A stretch of DNA of 12,185 nt, from NCBI GenBank assembly GCA_023416175.1, contig JAEZIE010000008.1:1-12185 (forward strand), read 5' to 3'. A program made the translations under genes and the position numbers. The stretch is from Bacillota bacterium. Lineage in GTDB: Bacteria; Bacillota; Clostridia; Christensenellales; CAG-138. Of this stretch, positions 1 to 7,078 are shown in pieces. The notes under the pieces are model-generated. The model did not search any database. It was not told the origin of the DNA and worked only from the letters and a program-made list of their open reading frames with translations. Positions within the stretch are counted from its first letter, which is position 1. Each line of letters starts with the position of its first letter.

Positions 1-112
1 CCCGTGCCGTATGAAAGGGAAACAGCAACAGGATACAGCCGATCCGCAGCCAATCAATCCCGTGATTGCGCTGCAACTGAGTCCCGGCCCTGGGTTCAGA
101 CTGTAATTCCAT
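1..112 (-). CDS. Acyltransferase 3-like membrane protein, N-terminal fragment (cut by window edge)
   Basis: Only the first 37 codons are present; the gene continues beyond base 1. The ATG is at 112-110, and a GGAG at 124-127 lies 11 nt upstream, inside the end of the acetyltransferase gene. After a polar start (residues 1-20) the peptide reads IDWLRIGCILLLFPFHTAR. That is the characteristic opening of Acyltransferase 3 (PF01757) integral-membrane proteins: a D-W/Y-L-R motif, then a first membrane helix ending in a His (here H34). Family members move acyl groups onto cell-surface sugars or lipids. The gene overlaps the 3' end of the GNAT gene by 17 nt in another frame, so the two are probably translated from one message. 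The family call rests on a short but distinctive stretch; the substrate cannot be guessed. Confidence 0.7.
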   Translation of the reverse strand, partial: MELQSEPRAGTQLQRNHGIDWLRIGCILLLFPFHTAR

Positions 113-653
113 AAGTTTTTTCGCTCCAATCCGTATACGTGATGGCGTAGCGGAGCTCGTCCTGCCACTCTCCATCTTTATAGCGCACTGCTTTCAATAA
201 GGCCTCGCGGTGCATTCCGCACTTCTTCATCACGGCCTCCGATGCAATGTTGTTCGCGTTGCAGCAGGCGGTAACCTTCTTTAGTCCCAATTCCGTAAAC
301 CCCATGCGGATCAGCAGCTGCGCAACATTGGTGCCATACCCTTTCCCCCAGTACGGAGGCAGCAGCATATAGCCGATTTCCGCGTTACCCGGGTCGGCCT
401 GTATTCGCTTGATATTGCACATTCCGATAGACTGGCCATCCTGCAATAACACGACATACTCATAAATCAGCCTGTCCGATCTTTTGTTGTCTTCGAGCGT
501 CTGCAGGAAATAGGGCAAATACGCCTCAAGACTCTTCGTTGCGTCGATAAGCGTGTAGCGCATCACCTCGGGGCTTGCATACATGGCGTAATATAAAGGA
601 AGGTCATTTTGCTGCACGTCCCGAAGAAGCACAGTATTCGATCGTTCTTCCAT
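96..653 (-). CDS. GNAT family N-acetyltransferase (RimJ/RimL-like)
   Basis: This 185-residue protein has the length and layout of the RimJ/RimL-type GNAT branch (PF13302/PF00583), cytosolic enzymes that move acetyl from acetyl-CoA to an amine, often a protein N-terminus, an amino sugar or an antibiotic. Visible signatures are LLRDVQQNDL near the N-terminus (residues 9-18), the strand and turn EIGYMLLPPYWGKGYG (92-107), whose GKGYG loop matches the acetyl-CoA pyrophosphate-binding motif, and NANNIASEAVMKKCGM (132-147), the usual N-x-x-S helix of this branch. The ATG at 653 is chosen because GGGGTGG lies just upstream; an in-frame ATG 20 codons earlier would add a non-homologous hydrophobic leader. 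The gene sits 92 nt after the deacetylase gene and overlaps the following acyltransferase gene. The substrate is unknown. Confidence 0.88.
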   Translation of the reverse strand: MEERSNTVLLRDVQQNDLPLYYAMYASPEVMRYTLIDATKSLEAYLPYFLQTLEDNKRSDRLIYEYVVLLQDGQSIGMCNIKRIQADPGNAEIGYMLLPPYWGKGYGTNVAQLLIRMGFTELGLKKVTACCNANNIASEAVMKKCGMHREALLKAVRYKDGEWQDELRYAITYTDWSEKTYGITV

Positions 654-693
654 ACCTACCACCCCTGCCGTAAGAAATATAAACGGATAATAG

Positions 694-739
694 ATTGTAT
701 CACAGTATATCACAAAGCGGAAATGTATGGAAATTCCAT
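694..739 (-). promoter_or_regulatory. Possible promoter and 13-bp palindrome upstream of the GNAT gene
   Basis: Reading the minus strand, two overlapping -10-like boxes are visible: TATACT preceded by TGA (extended -10 form; plus coordinates 704-709) and TACAAT (694-699). No good -35 is present at the usual spacing. Just upstream is ATGGAAATTCCAT (727-739), a perfect inverted repeat with 6-bp arms around one central base, in the position of an operator. Plus-strand TATCACA also occurs twice here. It may give the two acyltransferase-type genes their own transcript apart from the envelope operon. The assignment is by eye. Confidence 0.35.
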
Positions 740-745
740 TGCGCC

Positions 746-1627
746 TTACCCTTTGAGCGCTTTTTGCATGAATTCCTCCGTGGATACGCCACTCGGCCGG
801 TTGTACCTTCCCAGATGATACAGGCTGGCGGGGTTGCGCTCAATGTAATTCATGCGTTCCCGGCAGGTCAGCGTCATGGTAAAGCCCACTTTTCGCATTA
901 CTGCCTCGGTATTGTCATCCCAGTGGCCATACGGATATACAAATGTGCCAATCAAAAACCCGCAGTGTTCCTCTATCGCGTTCCGGAACATGTTAATATC
1001 CGCTATGAGTACGGCTTCGTGCGCCTCCCTGGTTTCCCAGGATTTTCGTTTGGCGCCTGCCCGCCCGCCCTGGCTGGTGTGCAGCGCATAGGTGTGGCTG
1101 GCGATCTCCACCCGGCCCGATTCTTCGAGCGCGCAGATATCTTTCCATGTAAGGTACGCATAAGCGGGATTTTGGTCCATTAGTTCCGAGGCTTTCTGCG
1201 TATAGCTACCCACAACGGATACGACCGCTTTCATATCCATGCGTTTGAGTATGGGCAGAACATAAACAAGGTTGTTGTAGTAACCGTCGTCAAACGTAAT
1301 CATGATGGGTTTGTCCGGCAGCTCGGTTTTGCCGTTTACATAATCGACCAGCTCCCTTGGAAGCACGGCGGTATATCCCTGTTTTTTCAGATACAGCAAG
1401 TCTTCCTCCAACTGCGCCGGGGAAACGGTATAGTTGTTTGCCCGCTGGGGGTCCTTTAGTATGGCATGGTACATGATGATGGGCAGTCGCACCGTTGAAA
1501 GCGCGTCCGCGCGCATGGCCTCCACTGCGCCGCCGTCCTCAAAGAGCAGCACAAAGCAGATAAGCGCAGCGCACATCGCCAGTAGGCCGGCAGCACGTTT
1601 TGCCAATAGCCGTACCGCTGCTTTCAT
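746..1627 (-). CDS. Polysaccharide deacetylase, NodB domain, membrane-anchored or exported
   Basis: This 293-residue protein starts with a basic stretch and a hydrophobic helix (about residues 12-29), so it is exported or anchored with the catalytic domain outside. The domain is the NodB carbohydrate esterase family 4 fold, which removes N-acetyl groups from peptidoglycan or related glycans. Visible motifs are LPIIMYHAI (48-56), motif 1 TFDDG (111-115; D113 expected base, D114 metal ligand), motif 2 SHTYALH (177-183; H178 and H183 as metal ligands) and motif 3 FVYPYG (229-234). The C-terminal NRPSGVSTEEF is typical of the group. Motif 2 is H-x4-H rather than the textbook H-x3-H, a form I recall from clostridial members. 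The ATG has a strong AGGAGGT 6 nt upstream and overlaps the stop of the M23 gene as ATGA, so translation is coupled. It is the last gene of the envelope operon. Confidence 0.92.
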   Translation of the reverse strand: MKAAVRLLAKRAAGLLAMCAALICFVLLFEDGGAVEAMRADALSTVRLPIIMYHAILKDPQRANNYTVSPAQLEEDLLYLKKQGYTAVLPRELVDYVNGKTELPDKPIMITFDDGYYNNLVYVLPILKRMDMKAVVSVVGSYTQKASELMDQNPAYAYLTWKDICALEESGRVEIASHTYALHTSQGGRAGAKRKSWETREAHEAVLIADINMFRNAIEEHCGFLIGTFVYPYGHWDDNTEAVMRKVGFTMTLTCRERMNYIERNPASLYHLGRYNRPSGVSTEEFMQKALKG

Positions 1628-2682
1628 TGTGCCACCTCCTGCGAGAACCCATCCGCCCGGATATAACCGCCGCTCTCGAGCTTTTCCACCGGCATGCGGT
1701 TGCGCTCGAGGAACCGGACGATATTGTAAACATCGATCCAGATTTGATTGGTACCGTCGATCTGGCTGTCGTCAAATATCAGCTGGAGGCCAAAATGCAG
1801 GTGTGGTATTTTTACGTTGTTGACGTCCTCCTTGGTGCTATACCCTGTCATACCCATGTATCCGATGACATCCCCGGCCTGGACAATAGATCCTTCTTTT
1901 ATCCCCTCCGCATACGGGCTGCCCTTTCTTAAATGCGCATAGTAGTAATACCGGAGCTCATCATTGCTGCGTATGCCTACGCGCCAACCACCATACTGGT
2001 TCCAGCCCAGCTTCTCCACCACCCCGCCTTCCACCGCAATAATCGGTACACCGATCGAACCGCACAGATCATTGCCCAAATGCAACCGCTTGTAGCCATA
2101 GGTGCGGGGATTGCCAAAATCGTCGTAATGCCCGAAGCCATACCCCTTGGCTATCGGGGAATACGCTTTGAGGCCGTATACGGTCGTGGCTTTTCCATCC
2201 TGAACCTTTTCGTGCTCACCTATAAATTGAGCAAGTATGGCCGTATATGCTTCCATATAATACGAGTAGTAACGCATACCACTCGTAATGTCCTGAAGTT
2301 TTTCCCCTCCGCGCAGGCGCTCCACCAGATCATCCATGGTTTTGCTGGTTTTTCCGTCCTTGAACACGCCTCCGTTTCTTGCAGCGGTGTATGCCAAAAG
2401 CTCAATCCAGTTCAGTTCGACGCTCTCACCGTTCTTATGGGACTCTACGTCATATTTATATGCCTGCTCCAATACTTCGAGCGGGACGTTGAACTCTACC
2501 CAATGGATATAGTCTTCTTTCATCTCTTCCTCTCCGCCCGAAGAAGAGGAGCTGGCATCGGTTATCCGGCCGGGAAAGGAGAGGAACAGTGTGGCGCCAA
2601 TAAGGGCGCACAAAAGCAGCACAACCGCAAGATACCGTTTGCCGCTACCTAATCCGTTATTTTTATCATGCTTGGTCAACAA
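1624..2682 (-). CDS. M23 (LytM-type) peptidase, membrane-anchored
   Basis: This 352-residue protein has a positively charged N-terminus, one membrane helix (about 17-36), a Ser/Glu-rich linker (43-54), an alpha-helical region rich in Tyr and Trp (58-157) and a C-terminal M23 domain (about 173-335). The zinc-site residues of LytM-type endopeptidases are all visible: HLGND (H201, D205), YAHL (H250) and HLHFG (H294, H296). The enzyme should therefore be able to cut peptidoglycan stem or cross-bridge peptides outside the membrane. The start is taken as TTG at 2682, with GGAGG at 2694-2698 lying 11 nt upstream; a second TTG follows at 2679. An ATG at 2689 sits better placed behind the same ribosome binding site but is out of frame. 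The stop overlaps the deacetylase start. The helical region resembles the N-terminal domain of clostridial M23 proteins of unassigned role. Confidence 0.9.
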   Translation of the reverse strand: MLTKHDKNNGLGSGKRYLAVVLLLCALIGATLFLSFPGRITDASSSSSGGEEEMKEDYIHWVEFNVPLEVLEQAYKYDVESHKNGESVELNWIELLAYTAARNGGVFKDGKTSKTMDDLVERLRGGEKLQDITSGMRYYSYYMEAYTAILAQFIGEHEKVQDGKATTVYGLKAYSPIAKGYGFGHYDDFGNPRTYGYKRLHLGNDLCGSIGVPIIAVEGGVVEKLGWNQYGGWRVGIRSNDELRYYYYAHLRKGSPYAEGIKEGSIVQAGDVIGYMGMTGYSTKEDVNNVKIPHLHFGLQLIFDDSQIDGTNQIWIDVYNIVRFLERNRMPVEKLESGGYIRADGFSQEVAQ

Positions 2683-2732
2683 AAAGCATCCGCCCTCCTT
2701 TTGCTCCTACATGGAGCATATGAAGCGGATGC
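2681..2732 (-). terminator. Terminator-like hairpin enclosing the M23 ribosome binding site
   Basis: On the minus strand, GCATCCGC (2732-2725) pairs perfectly with GCGGATGC (2693-2686), and TTTTT (2685-2681) follows at once, the layout of an intrinsic terminator. Inside the loop a second stem forms from GCTCC (2717-2713) and GGAGC (2707-2703) around a 5-base loop. The ribosome binding site of the M23 gene (AAGGAGGG, 2700-2693) falls partly in the internal loop and partly in the outer stem, and the TTG start at 2682 lies in the T run. The element could end part of the transcripts coming from the heptad-repeat gene, or hide the M23 start, or both. It is seen directly in the sequence; its function is inferred. 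Confidence 0.6.
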
Positions 2733-2767
2733 CACGTGCATGTATTATCTTCCAATTCCTTTTGAAG

Positions 2768-4456
2768 TTAACTATCGAAAAGTCCCTTGATCCAAGCCCA
2801 GATCGCCTCAAAGAACCCCAGCTCTTCAACTTTGCCGCCTTCATTCACACCATTCTCCAGGGAAGACGGCGTTTGTGCAAGCGGCTTGGGCTCAAATATA
2901 CCATCCGTTTCAAACACAAACTGCACGGTTCCATGCATCCCTTCCGGAAGGCCGGAGAACGTCTGGTACGCTTCGCCTAAGCTTACTACCGCGTCCTTGC
3001 GGTCTATCGCCACGCGCATGCTTCCTGTCTCCTCTGCAAGCTGCTGCAGCCCTTCTTCATTGAGTTCCTTAACGCCGTTTTTCAGTTCACGGATGCCGTC
3101 CACCAGTTCACCTGCGCCGTCCACGAGTTTTTCGCCTTCTGAAGCCAGCGTTGACGTACCCTCTCCAAGCTCAATAAATCCGTTGTGAAGCTTTCGCATG
3201 CCGCTGCCCAATTCGGACGCGCCACCCTGCAGTTCCGCAGCGCCGCTTTCAAGCTCAGAAAGCCCGCCCTTAATACCAGAAACGATGGCCGAAGCCGTCT
3301 GCGTCGAAGCGGCCGCCGCCGTCTGCTGCACGATTGCGACTACCCCCGCCATTTGTTCCGGCGTAAGATTCAGCGCCGCAAGCTGCTGCTGCAGTTCTCC
3401 GGTATCCATACTTCCATTAGAGGAGCCGATGTTGTCCAGTGAACTGGAAAGATCGCCGATACCTTTTTTAAATTCGGAAATACCTGAAACCAACTCACCC
3501 ATACCGGAAACGGTTTTCCCGCTGCCATCTATCGCCTCCCACATGCCGTTGTTCAACTCCACAACGCCATCATAATACTCATACAACCCTTCGTTGAAAT
3601 CCCGAGCGCCTCGATACAGCTTGCTTGTTCCGTCAGTAAGTTCGTCCCCTGCCGTGCTCATATCGTCGATACCGGTCATCAAATCCGCAAGGTCTTTCGT
3701 ATCTTCAAGATCGTTCGCCTCCACAAGTCCGGTCATGACAACCGCGCGGACGCCATCAAAGTCAAAATCCACAACGTCGGCCTGCACGCGGAAGCTATCG
3801 GAGAGCCGACCGGTCGCATCGGCATCAAGATCATACGCTAGGCCCGGGAATAATACGGCGGTTACGGTCGTGCTGCCCGCCTCGTTTGCCGTCTTCCCGT
3901 TTTCGCAGATGATGTTTTTTGCGCTTTCGGGCAGCGTGAGCATGCCGATGGCCGTAAAGGGTGTATACAACTGCATGCTTTCCCCTTTGACGTCGGCGGT
4001 GACAAGGCTATTGTTGGTAAAGCGCACCGTAATGCCGATGCGGCCAGTAGCGCCCGCAAGCGCGGATGATGCAACCGGCATTCCATTGAGCGTGTAGCTT
4101 ACGCTGACCGAAACCGGCGGCTTTCCGCTCGCCGTTCCCTGATAGGCTACGTCCTCGCCCTCTGCCATAAACACATAACCTCCGCTTTCCGCTTTGGGCG
4201 GCTCGGAGGCCAGCGTGTTTTTAATATTGGTGAGCGTGGTCTTATCCCGTACGGAATCTAGCTTTCCAGGGTTAGTGAGATACACGCTCGACAACATGGA
4301 TTTTATGTTGCCGTCGGCATCCGTGGTGATATAGACCGTCTCGCTCTTTTCCCCCTTGGGCATGGCATAGGACAACGAGATTAAGACCATGAAAATTACG
4401 CCCAACAGAAACAGCAGGGCAATGACAGCGGCGACAACTCTTGTTGAACGTTTCAT
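2768..4456 (-). CDS. Secreted or anchored protein with X-X-X-Leu-X-X-Gly heptad repeats (YhgE/Pip-like)
   Basis: This 562-residue protein has a basic N-terminus and one hydrophobic helix (about 7-28), a mixed globular region (about 35-255) and two blocks of L-x-x-G / E-L-x-x-G heptads (about 265-340 and 395-465), separated by a Gln/Ala/Thr-rich stretch (355-390). A small C-terminal domain follows, then an aromatic amphipathic tail FFEAIWAWIKGLFDS (548-562). Such heptads (TIGR03057) occur in YhgE/Pip-type surface and phage-infection proteins, and are predicted long helices outside the membrane. Unlike full YhgE/Pip proteins it has no multi-pass C-terminal membrane domain. The start is taken at ATG 4456, behind AAAAGGAAAA; an upstream in-frame ATG at 4486 lies in the loop of a hairpin and has no good ribosome binding site. 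Its place between an FtsX permease and an M23 peptidase suggests an adaptor role at the envelope. No catalytic motif is seen. Confidence 0.8.
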   Translation of the reverse strand: MKRSTRVVAAVIALLFLLGVIFMVLISLSYAMPKGEKSETVYITTDADGNIKSMLSSVYLTNPGKLDSVRDKTTLTNIKNTLASEPPKAESGGYVFMAEGEDVAYQGTASGKPPVSVSVSYTLNGMPVASSALAGATGRIGITVRFTNNSLVTADVKGESMQLYTPFTAIGMLTLPESAKNIICENGKTANEAGSTTVTAVLFPGLAYDLDADATGRLSDSFRVQADVVDFDFDGVRAVVMTGLVEANDLEDTKDLADLMTGIDDMSTAGDELTDGTSKLYRGARDFNEGLYEYYDGVVELNNGMWEAIDGSGKTVSGMGELVSGISEFKKGIGDLSSSLDNIGSSNGSMDTGELQQQLAALNLTPEQMAGVVAIVQQTAAAASTQTASAIVSGIKGGLSELESGAAELQGGASELGSGMRKLHNGFIELGEGTSTLASEGEKLVDGAGELVDGIRELKNGVKELNEEGLQQLAEETGSMRVAIDRKDAVVSLGEAYQTFSGLPEGMHGTVQFVFETDGIFEPKPLAQTPSSLENGVNEGGKVEELGFFEAIWAWIKGLFDS

Positions 4457-4478
4457 AGCAGTTTTCCTTTTCCTATTC

Positions 4479-4553
4479 CCCGGCATTGCCGGGATCTTTT
4501 ATATCTAAGGGATAGAGATCCCTTGTTCTCTCGAAATACTGCGCTTAGCAGTA
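4479..4553 (-). promoter_or_regulatory. Three tandem RNA hairpins between permease and heptad-repeat genes
   Basis: The 101-nt gap between these genes contains three perfect inverted repeats in a row. In minus-strand order they are TACTGC/GCAGTA with a 5-base loop (4553-4537), AAGGGAT/ATCCCTT with a 4-base loop (4524-4507) and CCCGGC/GCCGGG with a 3-base loop (4493-4479). None is followed by a long T run, so a simple terminator is not obvious. The 5' part of hairpin two (4522-4516) can also pair with 4497-4491, which overlaps hairpin three, so two alternative folds exist. The element may set the ratio of transporter to heptad protein by attenuation or mRNA processing. Pairing is read by eye. 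Confidence 0.55.
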
Positions 4554-4557
4554 AAGA

Positions 4558-7077
4558 CTACTCCGCGCTTTTTAAGGATTCGACCATATCCACTCCGCGT
4601 ACCTTGCGCTGCATCATAATGTTGACCATAAAAGAAAATGCAAGCGTGAGCGCGAAGCTGATAACATAGCTTAAGGGCTTAATTTCCCGCACGAACCGAA
4701 CGATATCCACCTCGGTGGTGGCAATGACATAACGGTGCATGGATACGCCCAAAACCAGCCCGAACAGCGCGCCGATAAATGCAAGCGCGTTGTTTTCCCG
4801 GAACACATAGCTGTAAAGTTCCTTGTCGTAAAACCCCAGCACACGTAGTGTTGCCAATTCCCGCCTGCGCTCAGTCAGATTGATGTTGGTCAGGTTGAAC
4901 ATGACCACAAACGCAAGCGCGGCTGCGCAGAGTATAAGGACGCCCACAATATAATTGAGGGAACTCAAATTATCGTACAGTGAGTTTTTTAACCCCGTGG
5001 TAAAGTTGACCGAGTACATCCTCCCATCCGCCAGCAGCGACGCAGCAAGCGCATCTTCAGCTGCATCCGTGGTATCCTCCATATGCCCAAGGATACCGTT
5101 GTACTGCGGCTCCCGCCCCGTTACCTCTTGATGATACGCCGGAGAGATGAACACATAGTGCATGACATGGTTTTCCGCAATCGAACTCACGCGCAGCTTG
5201 TAGCTTGTCGCACCGGAAGTGAGGGTAAGCTCGCTGCCCGCCTTCAGGCCGTAAAGCTCCGCAATCTTGCTGGTTACGATTACGCCATTGTCAGGCAAAT
5301 CAAGGGGCTGCCCGCCCGGACTTTTCAGATCAATAAACGGGCGGAGCGCCGAGGGATCCCGAACCATCATAAAATGCACGCTACGATCGCCGCGTTCCTT
5401 ATCCTCAATGTCCATGGCTTTATCGTGTACAAGCATGGAACTCGTGATCTTTCCTTCACGATCCCGTGTGCTTATAAGCTGTTCCCAATCTGCGGCATCC
5501 ATGGCTTCATAGGAAAACGCCTGCACCTGCATAAGCATGATTTGGGTAAACTGCCGGTTGCTGATGCCGAACACCGAATCCCGCATGCCAAAGCCCGTGA
5601 GCATGAGTGCACAGCTCCCAGCGATACCGATGGTGCTCATCCAGAACCGCTTTTTGTAACGCAGAAGGTTGCGAGCTGTCACCTTGGCAGTGAAGCTCAT
5701 GCGCTTCCATACAAACCCAAGACGCTCCAGGAATATGCGTTTTCCGGCCTTGGGAGCCTTGGGCCGCATGATGGCCGCAGGAACCTCCCTGAGCGTGCCG
5801 ATGCAGGCGGAGACGGCAGCGCCCGTGGTGCATGCGGTAATAAACAGTATGGCGTCAAACGCGATGTTCCAGTGATACGGCGTCTGAAAATTCGGCAGGC
5901 GGTAAAATACGCCGTAGGCGTTTGAGATTACCGTAGGAAACAGGCGGAACCCCCCAATGCTTCCCAATATCCCGCCAAGCAGGGTCGCGAGCGCCGCATA
6001 GGAAAAATATCCGCCAGCTATGGCTGCGCCCGAATACCCCAGCGCTTTGAGGGTGCCGATCTGCACTCGGCCATCCTCCACCATGCGCGTCATAGTGGTC
6101 AGGGAAACGAGCGCCGCCACCACATAGAACATCAGCGGGAATGTCTGGCCGATGGCGGAAATACGTTCGGTATTCTGCCGGTAATCCTCGTAGCCGGGGT
6201 TAGAATCACGCCCCTGCACATACCAGGTATCTCCCGTCTCTTCCCCGTACTGTTCCAAGCGGTCCATAACGGCGGAAACCGCTTCCCGGTATTCTTCGGA
6301 GAAGCAGTTGAGCGCTTTTACGCCTTCCACCACGATATCCGCATGGGTATAGCGTGCCGCCAATAGTGCCATTGCAGGAAGTCGGGTGCCAAGCTTCGTG
6401 AGAGCGTTCCCCGAGGCGTAGGCGAACCCGTCGCTCACACCTCGCCCCACTGTACTTTTGCCGCGTTCCGCAGAGGACATGTACTTTGGGGATTCAATAA
6501 ATCCCACCACACGCATCATCACGCTGCCGCCCGTAGACTGAAACTGCATCCAGTCGCCAATATGCACCGCCATGTGTTTTGCCACCTGAGCGTCGAGCGC
6601 CACCTCATGATCGTCAAGCGGCATGCGCCCTTCCGTGAGCTGGACAAGGTTGACATCATGCTCCGGCTTGGGATCTATGGCATACTCCGGCAGCCGAAAC
6701 AGGCCGGAAGGGTGCTCGTCTTCCTGGGCAAATGGCATGGAAAGCAGACGGATGTTGAGCTCCATATCCCCGCCAGACTCCGCGCGCATCAGCGCATCCA
6801 CCTGCAGGCCGGGAGCCACCGCTTCCACGCCGGGAATCTCTGAAAGCGCTCGGATATCCTCCGCGGTAAGCCCCGCAGAGGACATGACCTGAATGTCCGA
6901 AAGCGCAAGCCGGTCCAAATACGTGTCACCGGTAAGCATCATATCCGGCCCTGTAGCCCGCAAGCCCGTAAAGGCCGCAACGCCCAACAGGGAAATAGCA
7001 GCAATAGAGAAAAAGCGGGCGCTTGTGAACCGTATTTCCTGAAGCAGGTTTTTAACGAGAAGGCCCCTCTTTTTCAT
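4558..7077 (-). CDS. FtsX-type ABC transporter permease (MacB/SalX-like)
   Basis: This 839-residue membrane protein pairs with the ATPase encoded just upstream. It has an N-terminal helix (about 22-41), a long extracytoplasmic domain (42-310) and a first FtsX domain (PF02687) with helices near 314-331, 351-375 and 405-427. Another helix (480-498) and a second extracytoplasmic domain (500-705) follow, then a second FtsX domain with helices near 708-729, 761-781 and 801-821. The cytoplasmic turns GRVQIGTLKALGY (336-348) and RRRELATLRVLGF (737-749) are the E/Q-x-x-L-x-x-L-G-y/f couplings typical of FtsX permeases. Such proteins usually do not move small substrates across the membrane; they pass mechanical force to envelope partners or export lipoproteins and peptides. 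ATG at 7077 begins 1 nt after the ATPase stop; an in-frame TTG at 7098 has no ribosome binding site. The presence of two FtsX domains fits the large clostridial type. Confidence 0.93.
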   Translation of the reverse strand: MKKRGLLVKNLLQEIRFTSARFFSIAAISLLGVAAFTGLRATGPDMMLTGDTYLDRLALSDIQVMSSAGLTAEDIRALSEIPGVEAVAPGLQVDALMRAESGGDMELNIRLLSMPFAQEDEHPSGLFRLPEYAIDPKPEHDVNLVQLTEGRMPLDDHEVALDAQVAKHMAVHIGDWMQFQSTGGSVMMRVVGFIESPKYMSSAERGKSTVGRGVSDGFAYASGNALTKLGTRLPAMALLAARYTHADIVVEGVKALNCFSEEYREAVSAVMDRLEQYGEETGDTWYVQGRDSNPGYEDYRQNTERISAIGQTFPLMFYVVAALVSLTTMTRMVEDGRVQIGTLKALGYSGAAIAGGYFSYAALATLLGGILGSIGGFRLFPTVISNAYGVFYRLPNFQTPYHWNIAFDAILFITACTTGAAVSACIGTLREVPAAIMRPKAPKAGKRIFLERLGFVWKRMSFTAKVTARNLLRYKKRFWMSTIGIAGSCALMLTGFGMRDSVFGISNRQFTQIMLMQVQAFSYEAMDAADWEQLISTRDREGKITSSMLVHDKAMDIEDKERGDRSVHFMMVRDPSALRPFIDLKSPGGQPLDLPDNGVIVTSKIAELYGLKAGSELTLTSGATSYKLRVSSIAENHVMHYVFISPAYHQEVTGREPQYNGILGHMEDTTDAAEDALAASLLADGRMYSVNFTTGLKNSLYDNLSSLNYIVGVLILCAAALAFVVMFNLTNINLTERRRELATLRVLGFYDKELYSYVFRENNALAFIGALFGLVLGVSMHRYVIATTEVDIVRFVREIKPLSYVISFALTLAFSFMVNIMMQRKVRGVDMVESLKSAE

Positions 7078-7078
7078 G

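Noticed and set aside
1933..2652. 239-codon plus-strand open frame
   Set aside because: It lies antisense to the M23 gene, has no recognisable domain, no ribosome binding site and low-complexity composition; the minus-strand gene has all catalytic motifs.
4457..4486. Upstream ATG (4486) as start of the heptad-repeat protein
   Set aside because: It falls in the loop of a perfect GC-rich hairpin and has no purine-rich ribosome binding site, while ATG 4456 has one.
5083..5925. 280-codon plus-strand open frame inside the permease gene
   Set aside because: Antisense to a clear FtsX permease; its peptide is rich in His and Arg and matches no family I know.
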